A stretch of 35,655 nucleotides of DNA from the IMG/VR virus record IMGVR_UViG_3300050014_000185, positions 1 to 35,655 of that record. The stretch is one strand, 5' to 3'. The notes below the pieces were generated by a model. That model was not told the origin of the DNA. It saw nothing but the letters and a program-made list of their open reading frames with translations, and did not search any database. The stretch is from a virus. Below, one piece after another: positions 15,433-24,240 of this stretch. The first letter of the stretch is position 1. Each line of letters opens with the position of its first letter. The position numbers and the translations under genes are program-made.

Positions 15433-17250
15433 CTATTGATAAATATTTCCTTGGGTAAGATGAGATGTTAATGGTTGAGTGATTGTTAATGGGGTTCCTA
15501 ATGTTGGGGAGAACGTAGGAATACTAGAATCAATTATTCCATTTGCCGAAGGGATCAAGTCTTTTTTATTTTCAGCGATCAAAAATGACTCTGCTGTATT
15601 TTTCATTCTCTGAACGGCATCGGGAATAACTTTTGTAACAGCAACGTCATAAGTTTCTTCTACCGTTGGTACAAGGCCACTAAACCATTGAGAATCTGGA
15701 ATAGAATGTACGTTAACAAGCTCTTTAACAATTTCAGAAATAGGCATTCCAGCCGTCGAATTAAATTCACGTAACGGAGATCCTGTTTCTATACGAGTCA
15801 TTGCGTCAACTATTGCAAAACGAGCTGGCATAGACTGCATTAAATCGCCACGCTTATTTGCTACGTTCCAATGAGTATTAAACGCTTGCAGTAAGGAAAT
15901 GGTCTGTTTTGCTAAAGTGAAATCCTTGACTAGATTAGCCTGTTTCAATGCAGCAGTCAATAGTTGTCCAGTCTTTTGATCTATACTCAATTCCTTTATT
16001 TTCGTTTCTTGCGCCTTCTGTGTAATCTGGTCTGTTTTTGTAGCCTCTTCTACATCAGCTTTCACAAGAGCTGTTCTAGTACTTGCTACTAGCTTTTTCA
16101 TGCTCTCCATATCTCTTTCCGTTCCCCCCGCCTCTGCGATAGCGGCTTGATCTGGATCATAAGTAGCAGGCCAGCCAGCAAGGGTTGTTAGCTCTCCATC
16201 ACTAAGACCAGAACTTTGCATTGCTATGGATCTTGCGTCATCTAATGTTTTTTGGTTATAAATTTTACCACCAACGAACGCATATTTAAGAGATTTTTGT
16301 AACGAGCTTATTTTTTGCGGTGACGTTGCACCCTTATCCGTCATAGATCCAAGACTACGAATCTGCGCCTCATTACCTTCGTATGTAGTCGGAACGCCTT
16401 GAGAATAATCCATTCCAGCGGGAGAATTTACACGTAATGAATGTAACGCAACATCAAGCGAATCCTGGTCTTTAACGTTAGGCAAATATGTCTGAAAGTT
16501 CCTTCGCTTATCCGAAGCGGACGCAATTTCTAGGCGTGATTGTGCAATGCCATTTTCTTGTTTAACGATACCAGATAACGCCTCAATCTGAGCCTCTTTC
16601 AATGGATCAATTTTACCGCTAGCATCTAGCACAGTATCAGGGATTGCGGCAAGAGAGGCTGGGCTAATCGTGCCAATTCCAGCCAAGTAAGCCTTGGCGT
16701 TCTTTAGTCCAGCGTCCATCTTTGCGGCATCGTCCTTCAATCCAAGAACTTTCTGCATGGCTGTCTGCACTTCTTTATTCTGCGCCCCTTCGCCACGGCC
16801 AGAGTAAGCAAGCTGCCAGCGTTTTTCTGCATCTTGCAACTCCATTGCTTTTACTGGATTCGTTTCTGCAAGCTGCTTCATGGTCTCATCGTGCCGCTCT
16901 TGCGCTGTCATCGGTGCGTTATCTTCTGTGTCTGATAACGCTTTCAATTGTCCAAGCAGTGATGTCAATTGATCAACGCTCATGCCAGACAAATCACCCT
17001 GAGCAATATCAATAGGATCTGTAGACGCAATAGGCGTAGGCGCAGCTTGTGAAGTGGAAATAGATGGAGTTGAAGCCGTTGCGTCAGGAATTGGAAAACT
17101 AGGCGTAGGCTCTATATCTGGGGAGGCTTTTGGCATTCTTCCAAGCAATGCGTCCATGCCGTTGAAGAGACCAGCACTAGGGATCGTTCCAGTTCCAAAA
17201 TCTTTAATTGGACTACTTAAAGTCAATGTAGATGGATCAATATAAGCCAT
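15433..17250 (-). CDS. Putative ejection/internal virion protein (605 aa)
   Basis: The N-terminal 80 residues are rich in Pro, Ser and Thr (MPKASPDIEPTPSFPIPDAT). The rest is dominated by Gln/Lys/Ala/Glu helices (SDTEDNAPMTAQERHDETMK, EATKTDQITQKAQETKIKEL, LTAALKQANLVKDFTLAKQT) with few cysteines or hydrophobic cores. That composition and its place after the gp10-like hub fit the large helical ejection proteins of podoviruses, which form a channel across the envelope or accompany DNA. Its ATG shares one base with the stop of the 199-residue gene. No specific homologue can be named. Confidence 0.5.
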   Translation of the reverse strand: MAYIDPSTLTLSSPIKDFGTGTIPSAGLFNGMDALLGRMPKASPDIEPTPSFPIPDATASTPSISTSQAAPTPIASTDPIDIAQGDLSGMSVDQLTSLLGQLKALSDTEDNAPMTAQERHDETMKQLAETNPVKAMELQDAEKRWQLAYSGRGEGAQNKEVQTAMQKVLGLKDDAAKMDAGLKNAKAYLAGIGTISPASLAAIPDTVLDASGKIDPLKEAQIEALSGIVKQENGIAQSRLEIASASDKRRNFQTYLPNVKDQDSLDVALHSLRVNSPAGMDYSQGVPTTYEGNEAQIRSLGSMTDKGATSPQKISSLQKSLKYAFVGGKIYNQKTLDDARSIAMQSSGLSDGELTTLAGWPATYDPDQAAIAEAGGTERDMESMKKLVASTRTALVKADVEEATKTDQITQKAQETKIKELSIDQKTGQLLTAALKQANLVKDFTLAKQTISLLQAFNTHWNVANKRGDLMQSMPARFAIVDAMTRIETGSPLREFNSTAGMPISEIVKELVNVHSIPDSQWFSGLVPTVEETYDVAVTKVIPDAVQRMKNTAESFLIAENKKDLIPSANGIIDSSIPTFSPTLGTPLTITQPLTSHLTQGNIYQ

Positions 17251-17849
17251 TATCCAACCCCATAGATGGAGGACAGAGTATCATTCTTATTTCCAAGAAT
17301 GCTTGAAACACGGTCATGCAAATTATTCTGAAACTGTTCTGCACGGTTGTTTCCAGCCCAAGCGAGAGGAATTCCGAGATCTTCTGAAACAGGTTCAGGA
17401 AGTGGAACAATAGGAGTGGGAACACTATCTTGTGATGCTTCCTGTTGCTTCCCAGCTTTTGACAATGCATCTTGCACTTTCTGAATCAGTGAATGCAGCA
17501 ATGCAGATTTGCCACCTGAACGCTTCCAGTCGGTCGGAATACTCACTCCAAAATCGTTCATGCGTTCTTGCTGCGCCTGAGTCCTGTACTTTTCTGCAAG
17601 CTCAGGTGAAATATCCATCAGATCAGCCGCCAAGGCCTCTGTACGCCTCGATCCAGTAAGACCAGCATACTTGTGGTCTTTCGGATCGTTGAAGGCTTTA
17701 ATCAAGTCCTGAGCCTTGTAATTCATCACGCCAGAACTGATTGCATTCCCAAGCTTATTGATGCCCTCACCAGCCCTTGCGCCAACTGCGTAAAGGTCTT
17801 GCTGTTGCAACTGTGGAATATCAATAAGATTCGTCGAAAAGTTTGCCAT
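17250..17849 (-). CDS. Putative ejection-complex protein (199 aa)
   Basis: Starts MANFSTNLIDIPQLQQQDLY and continues with a helical segment (ARAGEGINKLGNAISSGVMN), a basic/charged middle (SRRTEALAADLMDISPELAE) and a Pro-rich C-terminal part. The opening resembles internal proteins of podoviruses, in which short N-terminal peptides are followed by amphipathic helices. It sits between two putative ejection proteins, 9 bp after one ends and sharing a base with the next, which is the main evidence for a role in DNA transfer. No domain recognised. Confidence 0.5.
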   Translation of the reverse strand: MANFSTNLIDIPQLQQQDLYAVGARAGEGINKLGNAISSGVMNYKAQDLIKAFNDPKDHKYAGLTGSRRTEALAADLMDISPELAEKYRTQAQQERMNDFGVSIPTDWKRSGGKSALLHSLIQKVQDALSKAGKQQEASQDSVPTPIVPLPEPVSEDLGIPLAWAGNNRAEQFQNNLHDRVSSILGNKNDTLSSIYGVG

Positions 17850-17858
17850 AAATAATCC

Positions 17859-18662
17859 TTAAAGTTTTGACAATGCGCCAAGGCCACCTTGTAGAGCTGC
17901 TTCCCAGCCTGTAGCCGTACCATCTTCCTGAGCACCGGCTTGCATTCCTATTTGCTGGGCTTGCAAAGCGGCTTGATCTGCTGCGCTTGTAATATCAATA
18001 GATCCTTTAGCTTGCGTATTGAAATTCTGTCCCTGTGCGTTTACCGCGTTCTGCTTTTGTCCAAGGCTTGATAGGTAATTTCCCTTGTTGAAATCTGCAA
18101 CGGATCGAGCCTGATTAAACTCATCAAGATATTTTTGGTACTGGTTCTGCTCAAGTCCTGTTGCTGCATTCTGCGCGGTATTCCATTGCTGCGCTTCGAT
18201 TGGAGCAACCGTTTGAGCGATAGCCTTTCCTGCTGCACCGCTAAATAGCTTTCCAGCATTTGCCGAACTCTGCTCAACAGCACCAGTAGCAGCCTTTTCA
18301 ATTGCTTTGCGCTCTGGATTTAGTAACGCCTCTGTATCAGAGTTTTTTTGATCTGTCGTGAGCCCAGTATAAGGCGCAGCCGTCTTCAAATTGTATTGCG
18401 AGAAATCCGCATTATTTGCAGCGTCGTAATAGTTCTGCGCGTTTTTTGTGTAGCCTTCTGTGAGCGGAGAATAAAGGCTAGATAACTGCGCTTGCTCTCC
18501 GCTTGCTTTTTGGGCGATTGAATTGGCGAGGTCTGTTTCACCATTTTGCAACGCCTTTAGGTATGCAACCTTATCATCAGCAGACATTGCGGCACTTGCC
18601 GCACCACCAATAACGCTTGCTGCACCAATAGTTCCCGCAATATATGGGTTTGAAGAAGACAT
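17859..18662 (-). CDS. Putative DNA-transfer (gp7-like) ejection protein
   Basis: The 267-residue protein starts MSSSNPYIAGTIGAASVIGG, a small-residue hydrophobic segment that could insert into a membrane. It continues as an Ala/Gln-rich helical protein (NSIAQKASGEQAQLSSLYSP, YQKYLDEFNQARSVADF, DQAALQAQQIGMQAGAQ). An N-terminal Gly/Ala hydrophobic patch followed by Gln/Ala helices is typical of P22 gp7-type DNA-transfer proteins, and the gene lies in the corresponding position after the tail hub. The next gene in the direction of transcription begins 9 bp on. Assignment rests on composition and synteny. Confidence 0.55.
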   Translation of the reverse strand: MSSSNPYIAGTIGAASVIGGAASAAMSADDKVAYLKALQNGETDLANSIAQKASGEQAQLSSLYSPLTEGYTKNAQNYYDAANNADFSQYNLKTAAPYTGLTTDQKNSDTEALLNPERKAIEKAATGAVEQSSANAGKLFSGAAGKAIAQTVAPIEAQQWNTAQNAATGLEQNQYQKYLDEFNQARSVADFNKGNYLSSLGQKQNAVNAQGQNFNTQAKGSIDITSAADQAALQAQQIGMQAGAQEDGTATGWEAALQGGLGALSKL

Positions 18663-18664
18663 TA

Positions 18665-19069
18665 TTAATCCCTCACATTCTGGATATTTTTCATTTCTAC
18701 GATCACGACACCATTAAAAGTAACATCAAAATTTCTACCACTCTCAACAAAAAGATTTGACTGTGAAATACTGCCATCAGTAGGGTCAATCTTTGAAATA
18801 ATTACCACCGCATCTTTAAGCGGAAACGGTGATATAAATGTAGTGACTCCATTCAACGTAGCTTTCACTTTCGCGTCCCAAAACATAGAATGCTTTATCC
18901 AAAAACCTTCTCCACCAATACCACCGTTCCAATCGCCCTTTCCCCACGATCCTTGCAGAGCACCAGCAACCTGTTTAATCGATGAAGACCATTCTTCATC
19001 TGTGCTTGGTACTGCATGGTTGTCGTTTATCGTAACGATTCTTTTCTGAGCTTGTTGTGTTCCTGCCAT
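18665..19069 (-). CDS. Hypothetical virion-assembly protein (134 aa)
   Basis: A soluble 134-residue protein with a polar N-terminus (MAGTQQAQKRIVTINDNHAV), a Trp/Gly-rich middle (GSWGKGDWNGGIGGEGFWIK) and beta-rich C-terminal half (LKDAVVIISKIDP, NFDVTFNGVVIVEMKNI). It lies between the gp10-like hub and the first ejection protein, where P22 has gp26 (tail needle) and gp14 (assembly factor), but the sequence shows no coiled-coil needle. A small tail or assembly protein is the best positional guess. Confidence 0.5.
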   Translation of the reverse strand: MAGTQQAQKRIVTINDNHAVPSTDEEWSSSIKQVAGALQGSWGKGDWNGGIGGEGFWIKHSMFWDAKVKATLNGVTTFISPFPLKDAVVIISKIDPTDGSISQSNLFVESGRNFDVTFNGVVIVEMKNIQNVRD

Positions 19070-19078
19070 AAAATTCTC

Positions 19079-20593
19079 TTAGGTATTTGAACATGGTTGA
19101 TAATCAAGACGAGCCTGATAAATTGCACAAGGCCCCGGATACGAAGTTGTCAATCTGAAAACAAAAGAACGACCAAGATTTGGAATGCGTCTCCTAACAT
19201 AAGTTCTATATGCACCCTGCTTTCCTGTGCTCATCGTGTTTACTGATCCATAGGTGTAACCAGCGTCATTACTAACTTCCAACTGCAATTTAGGATCTGA
19301 ACCATATCCAGAAAGCAAAGGCGTTACCCCTACCTCCATGTCTACCGCGAGTTCTCGCGTTTGGATTTTGTCCAGACTATCAAAAATTGGTTGTGCAGTG
19401 CGTTGCCGAACAACTTGGCGACCGTCAAACTCGGTAAATAAATCCTCTGAAAGTCGAATCAGATATGAAGGGTGTGCGCCAATCAATCCGGTGTAAATCT
19501 CACCACGGACAACGATTCCGAACTGGTACGGATAAACTAACCATTCACCACTTTCAATGTCTCGTAAAAGTCTTTCAGTCCATGTATTCGTTGTGACTTC
19601 GTAAACAAAAGTACGATTTGAATTTGGGAATGACAGAACGTAGTAGACCATTGACTTATGCGAGTAAGCCCAGCCTAGTGCGTCTGTCTGATCGGCTAAG
19701 GACATAATTTGATCTTCGATAGCCATATCACTGATACGGTTCATCGATGTTCCTTGACCCATGTAAACGCCAGCAGCGCCAACCTCTGAGCCACCAAGCC
19801 AGAAGATCAAATTGTTTACCGTAGCCACCGACTGAGCGGCAACAATACCAATAGAAGACTGCGAACCAGCCGAGTAGCTATAAGGGTCGTACTGGTTATC
19901 ATTCGTGCGCCAAATCTCGACGGCTTTATATCCGAAAATCCAAAGTGATCCATTGCAGCTTGCGACCGCAAGGATATTATTTGCGCTCGTCGCCATCGTG
20001 TAAAAATCTGCTGCACCCCATTCCAATGGCGTATCTTGCTTTGGCAATCCTGAGAAATACCATTGATTCGTGCTCTGCGAATTGATAAGTAAGCGTTGTC
20101 CCAAAAAGGCTACGTGTGTAGGCGATACGTTTTCTACTGGGGTTAATCCAGCGATAGGAGGGAGTCCAGAAGAAATCAAAGTATTTGCATCACCGTCTTC
20201 CGCATTGAGTGGATATTCCCAAAGATTGAACCCATCAGCAACAACAAAACGGAATCCGTTATCCATCATGCGTACAGGTGTCGCTCCGCTTGAAATTGAA
20301 CCGATAGGATAAACCCCATTCAGTGATTCAGCAAAACGGAAAACGGTATAACCCCATACGCCATAAAGTCGTGGCATTCCATTCGGGCCTGTTGACGAAT
20401 AAAAAAGACCTCTGCAATCTTCAAAATCTGTCATCACTTCGAGCTTAATTTCTGCTCCGGGAGTTGGCATCAAAACGGTCTTAGACTTGGCTCCTGCGTT
20501 TGTCAAATGCTCGACAACCCAATTGATTGTACGCTGCGAAGATAAAGACTTCTGCGCCAATTCATACGAGCTACCTACAATGTCTAGCATCAT
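19079..20593 (-). CDS. Packaged-DNA stabilisation/tail hub protein, P22 gp10-like
   Basis: The 504-residue length and style match the gp10 family of P22-like phages. The N-terminus has the typical QKSLSSQRTINWVVEHLTNA and KTVLMPTPGAEIKLE, and it is followed by repeated beta-propeller-like strands (GLFYSSTGPNG, YGVWGYTVFRF, RFVVADGFNLWEYP, HVAFLGQRLLINS, ILAVASCNGSLWIFG, AVEIWRT). A C-terminal beta domain ends with FRLTTSYPGPCAIYQA. gp10 forms a hexameric hub between the gp4 ring and the tail needle, and holds packaged DNA in place. It follows the gp4-like gene by 3 bp, as in P22 order. One of the safest assignments in the window. Confidence 0.85.
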   Translation of the reverse strand: MMLDIVGSSYELAQKSLSSQRTINWVVEHLTNAGAKSKTVLMPTPGAEIKLEVMTDFEDCRGLFYSSTGPNGMPRLYGVWGYTVFRFAESLNGVYPIGSISSGATPVRMMDNGFRFVVADGFNLWEYPLNAEDGDANTLISSGLPPIAGLTPVENVSPTHVAFLGQRLLINSQSTNQWYFSGLPKQDTPLEWGAADFYTMATSANNILAVASCNGSLWIFGYKAVEIWRTNDNQYDPYSYSAGSQSSIGIVAAQSVATVNNLIFWLGGSEVGAAGVYMGQGTSMNRISDMAIEDQIMSLADQTDALGWAYSHKSMVYYVLSFPNSNRTFVYEVTTNTWTERLLRDIESGEWLVYPYQFGIVVRGEIYTGLIGAHPSYLIRLSEDLFTEFDGRQVVRQRTAQPIFDSLDKIQTRELAVDMEVGVTPLLSGYGSDPKLQLEVSNDAGYTYGSVNTMSTGKQGAYRTYVRRRIPNLGRSFVFRLTTSYPGPCAIYQARLDYQPCSNT

Positions 20594-20596
20594 AAA

Positions 20597-21343
20597 TTAC
20601 CTACTCGCGTTACCAGTGAGTATGTTATTTACGCGCATTGAATTAGATCCTGTTAGATCGTCAAGCGTAGGAATCTTAGAGCGGCTATTTGCGCGACGAA
20701 TTCTATTGAAAGCCTCTTCCCATAAAACTTTTGCGTTGGCGCAAGTATCAGATGGAAGCTGGAAATAGGCGCATAGCTTACGTGCAAGCCCTGTAATAAA
20801 CAACTCCATGTATTCCATTGGTGCAGATAATTTAGTTGATATGGAAACGTCCTGAATGGGCGCATTGTATATCATTATCCATTGACTCCCCGCTTGTGGC
20901 TTGATGTCGAAATAAAGAGTCTGATATGGATAATTACCATCAAGAGCAAAGAACAATGGCGTACCGATTGCCGTAACAACTGTTCGACGGTAAAGCAAAT
21001 CAGAAAGGTCTTGCTGCTGCACATTCATTGGCCGAGTATTTACGCTTGGGTAATACAAAAGGCGATTGATAAAATCTGGTCGAATCGCAGAAATATCAGG
21101 GGCGGGAAATCCAATTTCTTGAATACCAATCGTGTAGGTTATTTGCTGTGCAGAAGGTTTTGCCGTTACTACTTCGCGCGTCCATGGAAGAAATGCATCA
21201 ACGTTCCACTGGTGCAGCAAATTATTGAGTAAGCTTATCGCCATTGCTCCATCATCACCATTCACCTGCTCGTTACTCATCGTCATGCCTACCTGTTGGT
21301 ATGCAAGCTGTACAACGGATTGGATTGATATTGACATGGGCAA
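20597..21343 (-). CDS. Head-completion/tail accessory protein, P22 gp4-like
   Basis: The 248-residue protein begins MPMSISIQSVVQLAYQQVGM, with LLNNLLHQWNVDAFLPWTRE following (about residues 35-60). The pattern GEG/DGAMAISLLNNLLHQWN and the C-terminal helical part (MEYMELFITGLARKLCAYFQ) are characteristic of the gp4 family, whose twelve copies bind beneath the portal to close the head. It is followed by the gp10-like hub and preceded by the coat cluster, exactly the P22 order. Upstream a 12-bp perfect inverted repeat separates it from the 166-residue gene. Confidence 0.8.
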   Translation of the reverse strand: MPMSISIQSVVQLAYQQVGMTMSNEQVNGDDGAMAISLLNNLLHQWNVDAFLPWTREVVTAKPSAQQITYTIGIQEIGFPAPDISAIRPDFINRLLYYPSVNTRPMNVQQQDLSDLLYRRTVVTAIGTPLFFALDGNYPYQTLYFDIKPQAGSQWIMIYNAPIQDVSISTKLSAPMEYMELFITGLARKLCAYFQLPSDTCANAKVLWEEAFNRIRRANSRSKIPTLDDLTGSNSMRVNNILTGNASR

Positions 21344-21363
21344 ACCTGATTAAACTTTTAAAG

Positions 21364-21402
21364 GAGGGTCATGCGCAAAAGGAATAAACACGCATGACCC
21401 TC
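21364..21402 (-). terminator. 12-bp perfect hairpin between coat cluster and gp4-like gene
   Basis: GAGGGTCATGCG at 21364-21375 and CGCATGACCCTC at 21391-21402 are perfect complements around a 15-nt loop. On the transcribed minus strand the stem is followed by CTTTAAAAGTTTAA, which is not a clean U tract. I read it as a partial terminator or mRNA-processing/stabilising hairpin that would raise coat transcript levels relative to downstream tail genes. An operator cannot be excluded. Confidence 0.5.
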
Positions 21403-21418
21403 TGAGCGAGGAGGGAAA

Positions 21419-21919
21419 TTAGGCTGGAATGTTGTAGGAACCGGCAGGTACATTCTCAATCGAGAACGTGACGGTTGCAGCAGAAACGCTGGCCAATCCA
21501 GAAGACTGGATTACCCAAGCATTCTTCACGCCTTGACCGTCTGCACCACCATTGTTAAATGATTTTGCATAGAACACAACGTCCGTACTTGCATCGTTCG
21601 CCAACAGATTAACAACGGTGGAATCCGTTGCGGCTGTTGGGTTAGAGCCATGACCGAACAAGCTCACCGCTGTACCAACGGCACCAGAAGTCTGTGCGCC
21701 AGCTACGTTGAGCAGCTTAACGGCAACAGCCCTCGTAGTTCCTGTTACTCCTGTAATCGCTGAAATGCTTGCTGTGATCTTGAGATCAGAATCATAGCCA
21801 GCTTCAGAAAACGACACGGGAACGGCACCAGAAACGGTAGCAGCACCATTGTACAATACGGAACCAGCAACACAAGAAGATTCATGTGCGGCTTGTTTTG
21901 TTTGATTAAGGATAGTCAT
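21419..21919 (-). CDS. Putative capsid-associated (decoration) protein (166 aa)
   Basis: A Ser/Thr/Ala/Val-rich beta protein (AGSVLYNGAATVSGAVPVSF, LKITASISAITGVTGTTRAV, AATVTFSIENVPAGSYNIPA) resembling Ig-like or jelly-roll capsid decoration proteins. It begins 21 bp after the coat gene and is followed by the hairpin at 21364-21402, so it is part of the coat transcript. That position is common for decoration or head-stabilising proteins made in high copy. There is no family match I can state with certainty. Confidence 0.6.
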   Translation of the reverse strand: MTILNQTKQAAHESSCVAGSVLYNGAATVSGAVPVSFSEAGYDSDLKITASISAITGVTGTTRAVAVKLLNVAGAQTSGAVGTAVSLFGHGSNPTAATDSTVVNLLANDASTDVVFYAKSFNNGGADGQGVKNAWVIQSSGLASVSAATVTFSIENVPAGSYNIPA

Positions 21920-21940
21920 TGTAATTAACTCCTTTGCAGA

Positions 21941-23161
21941 TTACTGCAAGACCAAGTAAGAGGAAATCCAGTTCGAACGAGCAAGCAGGAAGCCTGTCAA
22001 CGAATCCCAGCGAGTAATATCCTCGCCAGTGATGATGCTGGATTGTGTTTGGATCAACATACCAAGCGCGGAACCCTTGGCACTCTTGGACTCAACGGTG
22101 GACAATGGCTTCAACATCGCGCTTGCGAAAATGAAGCTAAACTTATCCCACACAAGACCACGTGCGTAAGTGCTATTTGCGCGAGTCTGGAACGTTGCGA
22201 CTGCACCACTTGGGAACGCGCCAGCGGTTGAGCTGATGTTGGTTAATGGGCCAGTAGTATAGATCTGCTTGATAGGCAAGTCGATAGCATTTGCAGCAGC
22301 GGTGTAAACATCAACGCCAGCAACGCCTTGAACCACGAAAGCGTAGTTCTGTGCGCGTCCCACAGCATAGATATCAACAACCTTTACGTTTGCCAAAGTG
22401 ATAACTTCACCGGGCAACACGGTGCCAGTGAGGCTATCAGCAGCCAAGTGAAGATTCGTACCCTGAGCATTCACTGTACCAACAAAATTTGTCGTAACGG
22501 TATGAGTTCCCGTAGTCAAATTGTCAATATCAGGTGTTTCATTGAATGGCACCTTATGGTATGATCCAATCTCGCCATTGGTAAACATACCAGAGATAGC
22601 AGGAGATGGGTTAAACAGATTGATACCGCTTGCCATAACTTGCGCGTACAAATCGCAAGAAAGAACGCCATGCAAGTTACCCGTCGAACGAGCCGAACGG
22701 ATCGACGAAATGGCAACACCAAGGTCATTGAACGAAGCCGCAGAAGCGGCGCCAGTACCAGTATTGTTCACTACTGCGGTATCAGCCTTCATAATCATTT
22801 CGAGAGCTGCAACTTTTTGAACCGTAGATGCATGTTGCGCACCAAATGGAACAGCAACTTGTTCCTCGAAATCGCTCAGGTCTTGGCTCATTTCGATTTG
22901 AGTCAAAGACACTGGGGTATGACGCTGCACGAGCGTAACGCTCTGCTTTCCAGCCGTGTAGCTACGTGGTGTGTTTGTCATATCTGCACCAACGCCAGTA
23001 ACGCCATAGCCTGGGATAATCACATCCATGGTAGAGCCATTTCCGCCAACGAAATTCTTATTGAACTGAACGCTACCATTCATGAGAATGGGAAGATTCA
23101 TTTCAGTTTCTGCGATCAACGCCACCGCCTTGCGGGTGGTGATGAGGGTATTAAGAGACAT
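21941..23161 (-). CDS. Major coat protein, P22 gp5-like (HK97 fold)
   Basis: The 406-residue protein (MSLNTLITTRKAVALIAETE) is the right length for a P22-type coat. Typical features in order: an N-terminal helix, then MDVIIPGYGVTGVGADMTNT and RHTPVSLTQIEMSQDLSDFE (strands before the spine helix). Later comes AALEMIMKADTAVVNNTGTG, then a large beta domain, and finally the C-terminal SLTGFLLARSNWISSYLVLQ. It follows a coiled-coil scaffold gene by 15 bp. It would form the icosahedral head around the scaffold. Gene order and length carry as much weight as sequence similarity. Confidence 0.85.
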   Translation of the reverse strand: MSLNTLITTRKAVALIAETEMNLPILMNGSVQFNKNFVGGNGSTMDVIIPGYGVTGVGADMTNTPRSYTAGKQSVTLVQRHTPVSLTQIEMSQDLSDFEEQVAVPFGAQHASTVQKVAALEMIMKADTAVVNNTGTGAASAASFNDLGVAISSIRSARSTGNLHGVLSCDLYAQVMASGINLFNPSPAISGMFTNGEIGSYHKVPFNETPDIDNLTTGTHTVTTNFVGTVNAQGTNLHLAADSLTGTVLPGEVITLANVKVVDIYAVGRAQNYAFVVQGVAGVDVYTAAANAIDLPIKQIYTTGPLTNISSTAGAFPSGAVATFQTRANSTYARGLVWDKFSFIFASAMLKPLSTVESKSAKGSALGMLIQTQSSIITGEDITRWDSLTGFLLARSNWISSYLVLQ

Positions 23162-23176
23162 ACATTACTCCATGGG

Positions 23177-24136
23177 TCAACGACCCGTTCTTCGTTTCTT
23201 GTAGGCCGCCACCGCAGCAGCTCCGTCAACCTCTCCGTCACTCTGTCCGCCCGTGGATAATGAGCCGATAGGTGCGGGGGCTGCGGTAACTTTACGCGCT
23301 GGCTGCCCTGCATTTGCTTGCGTGGATCGTGCGTTCACACGTTCCTGCTGGCGTTCATTCCAGAGCGAGGTTTCAAGCTGCGAAAGCCTTGCAGTACGCA
23401 TATTCACAGGCATACGTTCCAACCCCTGCGCGAGGTCTGGCCGAAGCAAAAAGAACTTGAGCATTCGCGGGCCTATTTCAGAATTCTGAATGTACTCGTG
23501 AATGTCTTTGCTCAATGAGTCGGGCACTTTTAGCATTTCGTTGAATTCAGAAATCTCATCTTGCGAATCGAAGTTATCATGAATCCGTTGCGAAAAGTCC
23601 TGCCTGAATTTCTGTACTTCTTGTTCTTGCGCTAACTTTTGTTCCTGCTCTTTTTTGAACGCTATAAACCGTTCATCATTGGCTTTATTTGCGATCTGCT
23701 CCATTTGGTAGCGATCAAACTCAGCCTTATTTGCAAAGTCTTTTTCGGTCTTAACAGGTTCGACCTTCTTAGGATTCATTGCCGCTTTTAATTCTGCAAA
23801 TTCTCGTTTGAGATCTTGCATTTCGAGATCATGCTTTGCTTGCATCGCCTTTTTCTGGGCATCAAGTTGTGCAATCCTTCGATCGTTTGAATCAATGCGT
23901 GGCCTTTCGTCCTTCTTTGGTTTCAGATCTGTCTTGACTACATCATTTCTAGTGGGTTTATTTTCGGTCGGTTTCGTAACGTCTCCCAACGTCTCGACAT
24001 CGTCCTTATTAAACTCCATTAGCCTTGCTGTATGCTTCTCTCTTGGGGAGATAGGTGAGGAAGCACTTGACCCAGTTGCGACGGTTTGTTCAGGCTGTGT
24101 CGCGGCCTGTGCTGTCTCGTTTGTCATTTCTGACAT
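23177..24136 (-). CDS. Scaffolding protein
   Basis: I start at ATG 24136 (319 residues) because GAGGTACGCT lies directly upstream; an in-frame ATG at 24205 lies inside the repeat-bearing leader and lacks a good site. The protein is strongly acidic and basic by turns, with long helical and coiled-coil segments (AQLDAQKKAMQAKHDLEMQD, FKKEQEQKLAQEQEVQKFRQ), few hydrophobic residues and a basic C-terminal end (VAAYKKRRTGR). That is the usual build of P22-like scaffolds, whose basic C-terminal helix binds the coat. It sits between portal and coat. Confidence 0.75.
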   Translation of the reverse strand: MSEMTNETAQAATQPEQTVATGSSASSPISPREKHTARLMEFNKDDVETLGDVTKPTENKPTRNDVVKTDLKPKKDERPRIDSNDRRIAQLDAQKKAMQAKHDLEMQDLKREFAELKAAMNPKKVEPVKTEKDFANKAEFDRYQMEQIANKANDERFIAFKKEQEQKLAQEQEVQKFRQDFSQRIHDNFDSQDEISEFNEMLKVPDSLSKDIHEYIQNSEIGPRMLKFFLLRPDLAQGLERMPVNMRTARLSQLETSLWNERQQERVNARSTQANAGQPARKVTAAPAPIGSLSTGGQSDGEVDGAAAVAAYKKRRTGR

Positions 24137-24149
24137 AGCGTACCTCATT

Positions 24150-24232
24150 CGCTTGTTAAGGCCAAAGCTTGCCTTCGTATTTTGACATTGGGTTACGCAA
24201 CCCATCGCTTGTTATAGGCCGAGCTTGCCTTA
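24150..24232 (-). repeat. Imperfect direct repeat plus hairpins in portal-scaffold gap
   Basis: Two near-identical stretches, 24150-24175 and 24206-24231, share cgcttgtta..aggcc..gcttgcctt with two single-base indels and one or two substitutions, 56 bp apart. Between them lies TGGGTTacgcAACCCA, a 6-bp hairpin (24189-24204), and one copy itself can fold (aaggc..gcctt). The element fills most of the portal-scaffold gap and may control scaffold expression or be a remnant of a small mobile unit. Confidence 0.6.
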
Positions 24233-24240
24233 TGGACACC

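Noticed and set aside
22640-23260. 206-residue plus-strand ORF
   Set aside because: It is antisense to the coat protein gene, has no ribosome site, and its sequence has no protein-like pattern; the coat frame is well supported.
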